Assembly (NCBI GenBank): GCA_963774765.1
Contig: CAVZGP010000030.1
Location: 310,001 to 374,000, forward strand
DNA length: 64,000 bases
Source: Sva-07 sp963774765
Lineage (GTDB): Bacteria; Actinomycetota; Acidimicrobiia; Acidimicrobiales; Ilumatobacteraceae
Direction: 5' to 3'
The translations under genes were made by a program, and so were the position numbers. Below the pieces are notes generated by a model, which was not told the DNA's origin, ran no database searches, and was given only the letters and a program-made list of their open reading frames with translations. Of the stretch, positions 58,911 to 64,000 are shown one piece after another; positions within the stretch are counted from its first letter, which is position 1; each line of letters starts with the position of its first letter.

Positions 58911-59759
58911 ATGACCACCACGTTCGAAGCGGCAACCACGGTCGTCCCGCGCGGCCACGACTCGTCCGGCCGCGGGCGGTACGACGTCGAGCTCCTGAAG
59001 CAGTACGCGATCATGGGCACGAAGCCGAACGGCGGCTACATGCTTGCCTGCCTCGGTCGTGCCGCGCTCGCCGCCGCCCGTGAGGCCGGTTCGACGCACG
59101 AGCACGTCATCGCCGCGTCGGCACAGTTCGTCGCGTCACCCGACATCGGCCCGGCGCAGATCGTCACCGAGATCGACCGGGTCGGCAAGTCCGCCAGCCA
59201 GGTCAACGCCACGCTCGGCGTCGAGGGCGCGGTCGGCGTGCGTGCCCAGTTCACACTTGGCACGCTGCACGACGAGTCCGCCCCGTTCTGGGGCGAGATC
59301 GCTCCCTGCCCATTTCCAGCACTCGAGGATCTCGCGCCGTCGGCGATGGCCGGCGAGCGCGGCAACTCGCTGCAGTTCGACCCCGAAGCCGGGTTTCGGA
59401 TGACGGCCGATGGGCCGATCGTCGTCGGCGGCGGCGAGTTCCGGGCGTACCTGCGTGACGAAGTCGACGACGTGTTCGACACCGTTGGCCTGCTCTACGC
59501 TTCCGACGTGATGCCGCCGGCGACGTTCGGCGTGGTGCAGACGGGCTGGGTGCCGACGCTGGCCATCACGGTCTACAACCGTGCCGTGCCGGCGCCGGGG
59601 CCGTTGCGGATCCGGTTCCGTGTACAGGTGATCCACGATGGGTACGCCGACGAGATCTGCGAAGTGTGGGACAGCGAGGATCGCCTCGTCACGCAGTCGA
59701 CGCAGATGACCGCACTGCGCATCCCGCCCGATGCGGAACTGCTCCCCGACGCGCAGTAG
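58911..59759 (+). CDS. acyl-CoA thioesterase family (double hot-dog) protein
   Basis: A 282-residue protein with two hot-dog halves: an N-terminal MGTKPNGGYMLACLGRAALA with ASAQFVASPDIGPAQIVTEI, and a C-terminal half with SDVMPPATFGVVQTGWVPTL and PGPLRIRFRVQVIHDGYADE. This is the TesB-like thioesterase-superfamily pattern of actinobacteria. It would hydrolyse acyl-CoA thioesters. Some members lack activity. The start is ATG 58911, preceded by AAGGA. Confidence 0.78.
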   Translation: MTTTFEAATTVVPRGHDSSGRGRYDVELLKQYAIMGTKPNGGYMLACLGRAALAAAREAGSTHEHVIAASAQFVASPDIGPAQIVTEIDRVGKSASQVNATLGVEGAVGVRAQFTLGTLHDESAPFWGEIAPCPFPALEDLAPSAMAGERGNSLQFDPEAGFRMTADGPIVVGGGEFRAYLRDEVDDVFDTVGLLYASDVMPPATFGVVQTGWVPTLAITVYNRAVPAPGPLRIRFRVQVIHDGYADEICEVWDSEDRLVTQSTQMTALRIPPDAELLPDAQ

Positions 59760-59878
59760 GCGGTAGCAGGCTTCGACCGGTGAGGGTCATCGACAATCGG
59801 TGGCACGGGGTCGTCGTCGGGTTCGAGCAGGCCCTTGTCGACCGTTGTACTGATGCGTGCCCGAGCCACCCTGGTCTG

Positions 59879-60274
59879 TCAGCGTTCGATCGTCATGGTC
59901 TTCGTTCCGCCACCCCAACCGTTGACAAGGTCGCGACCCTCGACGGTCACCGATGTCACCTCGGGCGGGATCACGACATCGCTGAGCGACCGGGTGAACG
60001 GCTGCTCTGTGGCGTGGTCGTGGGTCAGTTCGCGTACACCGAGTTCGGTGCCGTCGGGGGCAACGATTCGCCATGCGCTGGCGTAGCGCTCCGGCGTGTC
60101 GTACGGCGACGAGACGGTGACGTCGAACCGGAACGTGTCGCCCTCTGGCGTGACGGCGACGTCGACGATGTCGGGAAACTGTTGCCCGGGTGCTGATGCA
60201 GCATCGTCGTCGCCGCAGGCTGCAAGGGCCGTTGCGCCGAGGAGGATGAACGCGATGGCGAAGCGGGCGAGCAC
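59879..60274 (-). CDS. small lipoprotein of unknown function
   Basis: A 131-residue exported protein. The signal ends in a lipobox, ILLGATALAACGDDD, so it is lipid-anchored after cleavage before Cys. A single beta-sandwich-like domain follows (FRFDVTVSSPYDTPERYASA, WRIVAPDGTELGVRELTHDH). GTG 60274 is chosen as the start directly before the signal. The family is not recognised. Confidence 0.65.
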   Translation of the reverse strand: MLARFAIAFILLGATALAACGDDDAASAPGQQFPDIVDVAVTPEGDTFRFDVTVSSPYDTPERYASAWRIVAPDGTELGVRELTHDHATEQPFTRSLSDVVIPPEVTSVTVEGRDLVNGWGGGTKTMTIER

Positions 60275-60290
60275 GAGGACAGTCTCGCCG

Positions 60291-60539
60291 GTCACCGAGC
60301 ATCGCCAACTGCAGTTCGACGTGCGACCTGACCGCGACGGCCTCGTCGGTGGCGTGCACATGAAGGACGGTGACGACCGATGGTCCAGCGTGATCTCGAC
60401 CACCTCTGGCTCTGCCGATGGGCTCTCGTTCGATGGGTCCACGGTGACCTACACGGGGACCTTCGAGCACACGTCCGACAGCGATCCGGACCTGAGTGAG
60501 CACCTCGAGGGAACCGCCGTCGTCACCTGCTCGACGTGA
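60291..60539 (+). pseudogene. C-terminal fragment of a secreted lipoprotein-like gene (candidate)
   Basis: A plus-strand frame, open from the divergent gap, encodes RPDRDGLVGGVHMKDGDDRW and GSTVTYTGTFEHTSDSDPDL, ending EGTAVVTCST-stop. This looks like the last ~70 residues of an LpqH-like small lipoprotein (ITGT...VTC pattern). No signal peptide or matching N-terminus is found upstream; that DNA is the start of the divergent lipoprotein gene. It may be a truncated remnant, or translated from GTG near 60321. Confidence 0.35.
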
Positions 60540-60632
60540 CCCCGGCGGCCATGGCGCAGCGGGCTCGGTCCCTGGTGACCGTTTGTCCAGATGTCTTGTT
60601 CTTCGAGATCGACTGGTGGGAAGGTGTCGGCG

Positions 60633-61578
60633 ATGCCAGTGCTGGATCGGACGGGTGCGATCGATGTGCGAGGGCACGATCGGCGCCGAGCCGCGTTCGC
60701 CGGGCTGATCACCGCGGTGTTGCTGGCCGGCTGCACGTCGGCGGGCTCGGACGGCACCGCGGGCGGGGCAGGAACCTCGGTTGATCCCGGTGCAGCGACC
60801 GCCCCATCGCCGGACGACGCTGCGGAATCGGCCAGCTGGCGCAGCGCCGAGGTCGTCGACGGCGACACCTTGTACGTGTCGGGTCCGGAGGGGCAGCTGG
60901 AGGTGCGGATCGTCGGGATCAACACGCCCGAGTCGGGCGAGTGCTTCAGCGAGGAGGCGACCGATGCGCTCACCGAGCTGGTGGCAGGGATCGACCTGGT
61001 GCTCGTCACCGATCGGTCCGACGTCGATCAGTACGGCCGCGCGTTGCGCTACGTCGAGACCACCGATGGCGTCGACGTCGGCGCCGAGCTGGTCAACGGC
61101 GGCTTTGCGATCGCCCGGCGCTACCCGCCCGACGACGCTCGCGCTGATCGTTACGCCGACCTGCAACGCGACGCGCAAGCGGCCGGCCGTGGCCTGTGGG
61201 CGTCGGACGCGTGCGGCGCGAGCGATCTCGATGGCGCTGGAGATCGTCATCGACGTCAACGCGGATGCACCTGGTGACGACAGCGTGAACCTGAACGGCG
61301 AGTGGGTGAGGTTCACGAACGCTGGCAGCGAGGCGATCGATCTCGAGGGCTGGGAGGTCGCCGACGAATCGGCGTCGCATCGCTACACCTTCGACGACCT
61401 GGGCCTGCAGCCCGGCGCAGCGGTCACCCTGTTCAGCGGCTGTGGCTCCGACGACGACGTGGTCCGCTACTGGTGCGTCTCGGGAAGTGCGGTGTGGAAC
61501 AACAGCGGCGACACCGTGTTCCTCCGCGATCGCAACGGCAACATCGTCGCCTCGCACTCGTACGGCGACTCTGGCTGA
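60633..61578 (+). CDS. lipoprotein thermonuclease-like (SNase) domain fused to a lamin-tail domain, one frameshift
   Basis: A lipobox signal (AAFAGLITAVLLAGCTSAG) is followed by an SNase domain: AEVVDGDTLYVSGPEG, RIVGINTPESGEC, YGRALRYVETTDG and GLWASDACG, with the Arg/Glu/Arg catalytic set. The frame shifts near 61233 (GATGGCG, one extra G) and continues EIVIDVNADAPGDDSVNLNG, NGEWVRFTNAGSEAIDLEGW and NSGDTVFLRDRNG, an LTD (lamin-tail) domain that often accompanies extracellular nucleases. ATG 60633 or GTG 60666 could be the start. The protein would be surface-anchored and degrade extracellular nucleic acid. Confidence 0.82.
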
Positions 61579-61594
61579 GCGCCGGCGCGAGCGC

Positions 61595-61643
61595 GTTCAT
61601 TCCGGAATCCGTCCCGGATTCCGGGACGGATCCCGGAATGAAC
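61595..61643. terminator. long hairpin between convergent genes (GTCCCGG core)
   Basis: A 49-bp near-perfect palindrome with outer arms GTTCATTCCGG and CCGGAATGAAC, and core GTCCCGGATTCCGGGAC (61611-61627). It is the only feature between the convergent nuclease and secreted-protein genes, so it may end transcription both ways. The core equals that of the elements at 53401 and 56750, while the outer arms differ. Confidence 0.6.
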
Positions 61644-61662
61644 CGACGTGGGGTGTGGCCGG

Positions 61663-62595
61663 TCAGTTGGAGACGCCGACGGTTTGGATCTCGTCGACGT
61701 CGTAGTCGATGGTGGCGCTGCGAGCGATCGGAGCGAGCGTGCCGGTCTGGCCGTTGCTGGTGCGGTAGGTGACGGCGTAGTTGGTGGTGATGGTCAACTG
61801 GTAGGGGTCGTCGTCGGGTGACGATGCCCGATACGTGTAGCCGCACGGTCCCTGTTCGGGTTCTTCCCAGGCCCAGTCGGGGATCGGGGTGCCGAGCCCG
61901 TCGCAGTCGACGGTGTCGCCGTTGCCGAGATCGACGCTGATGCCCGCGACGTTGGCGTCGACTTGGGCCCACACGTTGGCGAGCGACGCGCGGGCGGTGG
62001 TGGTGCCGGGGTCGTTGACGGCGAGCCACATGCCCAAGTTGACGATGCCGCCGGCGTTGGCGTCGGGGTTGATCGCCGGGTCGGGTGCGCTGAGTTGTGT
62101 ACGGGCGTTGGCCAGTGCGTTGGGGACGAGATCGATCGGGTCGATGGCGGCAGGCGCCCAATAGAACGGGTCCTGCGCACCGCCGCCGGCACACTCGCGG
62201 ACCCAGCCGGTCTCGGCGCGACCGTTGTTGTCACGGTTGACCTGCGCAGCCGGATCAGGGATGCCGACGGACGCGTCCGCGGACACGACATTGGGGTACT
62301 CGCCGTAGGTCGCCGCACGATGCGTGCAACGCGGTCGAGTGGGACTGGAGAAGCTGACGGGACCATTCGATCCTCCATGTTCAGGCGTGAAGACCTCAGC
62401 CCCGATCGAATCGTCGGTGGTCTCGGTCCTGAAGCCGTCGCCGGTGGTCGTTCCACCCAATTCTGGGTCGGCTGGCCGCGTGTTTGGCGCTCGAGGGTCG
62501 GGCGGTGGTGGTTCGGGTTCTGGTGTGGCGGCGCTCGTTGTGAACGACGACGACACCAGAATGGCGGACACGATCGTCGCGAGCAGAGCCCTCAC
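61663..62595 (-). CDS. secreted protein of unknown function
   Basis: A ~310-residue exported protein. GTG 62595 gives a signal peptide (VRALLATIVSAILVSSSFTT). A Pro-rich stretch (PEPEPPPPDPRAPNTRPADP) follows, then a domain with conserved-looking Cys and Trp (GWVRECAGGG, MWLAVNDPG, PDWAWEEPEQGPCGYTY) and a C-terminal YAVTYRTSNG. The start overlaps the stop of the upstream lipoprotein gene (GTGA), so both are made together. I do not recognise it; an adhesin or enzyme-inhibitor role cannot be judged. Confidence 0.62.
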   Translation of the reverse strand: MRALLATIVSAILVSSSFTTSAATPEPEPPPPDPRAPNTRPADPELGGTTTGDGFRTETTDDSIGAEVFTPEHGGSNGPVSFSSPTRPRCTHRAATYGEYPNVVSADASVGIPDPAAQVNRDNNGRAETGWVRECAGGGAQDPFYWAPAAIDPIDLVPNALANARTQLSAPDPAINPDANAGGIVNLGMWLAVNDPGTTTARASLANVWAQVDANVAGISVDLGNGDTVDCDGLGTPIPDWAWEEPEQGPCGYTYRASSPDDDPYQLTITTNYAVTYRTSNGQTGTLAPIARSATIDYDVDEIQTVGVSN

Positions 62596-63245
62596 GGCAC
62601 GCAGTCCTCGGGAGCGGAAAGGTTGGCCAAGGTTTCGCCTGAACGCACCCTCCATAGACCGTCGATGTACTCCAGACGAATCAGGGCTCTGTCCACTGTC
62701 ATTTCATCGTTGACCAGAGCATCGGAACCGTCGGGTGCGGCCCCAGGCTCGACGAAAACGTCGCTGTTGATCTCGCAGGAGACCAGTTCGGCGATGTCTG
62801 GGCGATCTGGGAAGAAACTTGAGTCCTGCAAAATGATCGCTCGCGATGGTTCCTGCTCGTTGCCGGGGCGAGCGACCCATCCCTCCCGGACGAAACCATC
62901 GAGTTGGCTGATCGTGAACTCGAGGCTTGGGCCGGTGTAGAGGCGTTCGATTTCGGCGCGGAGGTCGGGGTTGGAGGGGTCGCGGGCGGCGGCGATGTAG
63001 GCGTCGAAGGCGTCGAGGTACGCCTCTTCGGCGGCCGCCAGCTGGGCGTCGGTGTCGATCGTGGTGGTCGGTGGCTCCGTCGTTGGGGTCGGAGGCTCGG
63101 TGGTGGTCGTAGCGATGGTCGTCGCCGTCGTCGAAGCGGCGGTGGTCGAGGCGTCACCGTCACTGCCGGAGCCGGAGCCGGAGCCGGAGCACGACGCGAG
63201 CAGCAAGCACGACGCGACAACGATGCTGATGGCCGGGCGGCGCAT
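62592..63245 (-). CDS. lipoprotein with Thr-rich linker
   Basis: A 217-residue exported protein. The signal VVASCLLLASCSGSG carries a lipobox. A long Gly/Ser then Thr/Pro linker (TTTEPPTPTTEPPTTTID) precedes a compact domain starting AEEAYLDAFDAYIAAARDPS that resembles actinobacterial NTF2-like lipoprotein domains. ATG 63245 is chosen before the signal. It is coupled to the secreted-protein gene downstream. Confidence 0.65.
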   Translation of the reverse strand: MRRPAISIVVASCLLLASCSGSGSGSGSDGDASTTAASTTATTIATTTTEPPTPTTEPPTTTIDTDAQLAAAEEAYLDAFDAYIAAARDPSNPDLRAEIERLYTGPSLEFTISQLDGFVREGWVARPGNEQEPSRAIILQDSSFFPDRPDIAELVSCEINSDVFVEPGAAPDGSDALVNDEMTVDRALIRLEYIDGLWRVRSGETLANLSAPEDCVP

Positions 63246-63393
63246 CACGGCATCGTAGACGCCTGCCTGTCGGTGGATTCTTCCGGGGCGTCGCACAACC
63301 GACAGTGGGTGTTTTCGCAACGCAAAGGGAACGATCGGCAACCGATCCGGCACGCCACGCCCGGATTGTCAGGTCACCGGTCACAATGGCGTG

Positions 63394-64000
63394 ATGGCGG
63401 AACGGCTCCTCACCCCTTCGAAGATCACGGCGTGGCTCGACTGCGCCCACTTCCTGACGTTGCAGCACGAGGTCGAGGCCGGCACCCGCCCGAAGCCGTC
63501 GAGCCCGTTCGGGGAGATGGCCCAGATGCTGCTCGCCAAGGGCCTCGAACACGAGCGGGCGGTCCTCGATCGATACCGCGCCGACAAGCTCACCGTGTAC
63601 GAGGTGCCACCCCGCGACCCGACCGAGTCGTTCCAACAATGGACCGATCGGGTGGCGAATGCACTCGCACGCGAGAACGACATCGTGTTCCAGATGCCGT
63701 TCGTGCACGAGGGCATCCGGGGCATCGCCGACTTCCTGCGCCGTGTCGATGATCCCGTCACCGGCACCTTCACGTTCGAGCCGATCGACGCCAAGCTCGC
63801 CCGCAAGGAGGCCAAGCCCGGCCACGTGCTGCAGCTGTGCTTCTACGCCGAAGCGATCGAGGCCGCCACCGGCGTGCTGCCCGAACACCTGCACATCGAG
63901 CTCGGCTCGGGCCGGTGCGAGACCCTCCGGGTCGCCGACGTGCTCGCCTACTGGCGTCGCCTGCGCGGCCAGCTCGCCAGGCTCCTCGCCGATGACGCGC
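63394..64000 (+). CDS. RecB-like (TM0106-type) PD-(D/E)XK nuclease, N-terminal part
   Basis: The frame starts at ATG 63394 (or GTG 63391) and is open at the right edge; 202 residues are seen. LLTPSKITAWLDCAHFLTLQ, FGEMAQMLLAKGLEHERAVL (the first His/Glu block), GIRGIADFLRRVDD, and the core EPIDAKLARKEAKPGHVLQL followed by CFYAEAIEA give the Glu/Asp-x-Lys and Gln-Tyr motif IV of RecB-family nucleases. TM0106-family proteins usually continue with a RNase H-like or helicase-type part, beyond this window. Confidence 0.8.
   Translation, partial: MAERLLTPSKITAWLDCAHFLTLQHEVEAGTRPKPSSPFGEMAQMLLAKGLEHERAVLDRYRADKLTVYEVPPRDPTESFQQWTDRVANALARENDIVFQMPFVHEGIRGIADFLRRVDDPVTGTFTFEPIDAKLARKEAKPGHVLQLCFYAEAIEAATGVLPEHLHIELGSGRCETLRVADVLAYWRRLRGQLARLLADDA

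Overview
The window is high-GC DNA with many GTG starts, mycothiol-linked genes (an MshA-type glycosyltransferase and a SigR/RsrA pair), a Rex-hemACD heme cluster, an Rpf-like cell-wall protein and short 'leaderless' promoters. This points to an actinobacterium. The mix of genes (F420-type luciferase-like oxidoreductase, arylsulfatase, phosphonate oxygenases, group 3b NiFe hydrogenase) fits a free-living, probably aquatic member of the Acidimicrobiia (Ilumatobacter-like), but that placement is inference. The window is chromosomal in character: no phage, plasmid, transposase, CRISPR array, rRNA or tRNA gene was recognised.

Layout: 0-7 kb holds a MoaD/ThiS-like protein, an RsiG-like c-di-GMP anti-sigma candidate, MshA, a YbjN protein, ProC, a SAM hydroxide adenosyltransferase and an acyl-CoA ligase. 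6.9-16.8 kb is the heme block (rex, hemA, hemC, hemD, then hemB, hemL), interrupted by a secreted propeller protein and a membrane-anchored Ig-like protein. 17.4-21 kb is a minus-strand operon (epimerase, degenerate acyltransferase, alpha/beta hydrolase, FAD oxidoreductase). 21-25.7 kb carries an M23 peptidase, a phosphatase-fold protein without its catalytic Cys, tilS, the RsrA/SigR switch, a MarR regulator and a divergent hydrolase. 25.8-30.8 kb has an arylsulfatase, a GltS-like FMN protein and an Rpf-like protein.

30.9-40.2 kb is a long, tightly packed minus-strand block. A group 3b NiFe hydrogenase (HydB-like, a cyclic-nucleotide-binding subunit, HydG-like, small and large subunits, protease, HypC) is followed by an EamA transporter, a conserved protein, and a three-gene phosphonate module (alkaline-phosphatase-fold hydrolase, PhnY-like and PhnZ-like oxygenases). 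40.3-46.8 kb holds an F420-type oxidoreductase, a 13-residue Trp-repeat protein, an MBL hydrolase, a lipid/diacylglycerol kinase and a cation-chloride cotransporter. 46.9-50.9 kb is the most suggestive pair: a class III cyclase-STAND-TPR protein coupled to an intracellular subtilisin with tandem NPW pentapeptides. 51-64 kb holds a DHPS-like protein, ACC deaminase, pta-ackA, small enzymes, lipoproteins, a nuclease-LTD protein and the start of a RecB-like nuclease.

Two window-wide themes stand out. First, intergenic palindromes occur in families, including a GATGAGCGAA hairpin that sits as pairs or triplets with an exact 61-bp period at three loci. Second, about twelve frameshifts break otherwise well-preserved genes (hemA, the propeller gene, the GltS-like gene, the hydrogenase small subunit, pta, ackA, the nuclease). 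Nearly all are repaired by removing one base, and seven lie within 1.7 kb of pta-ackA. Read errors are the simplest explanation, so these genes should not be treated as dead without resequencing.
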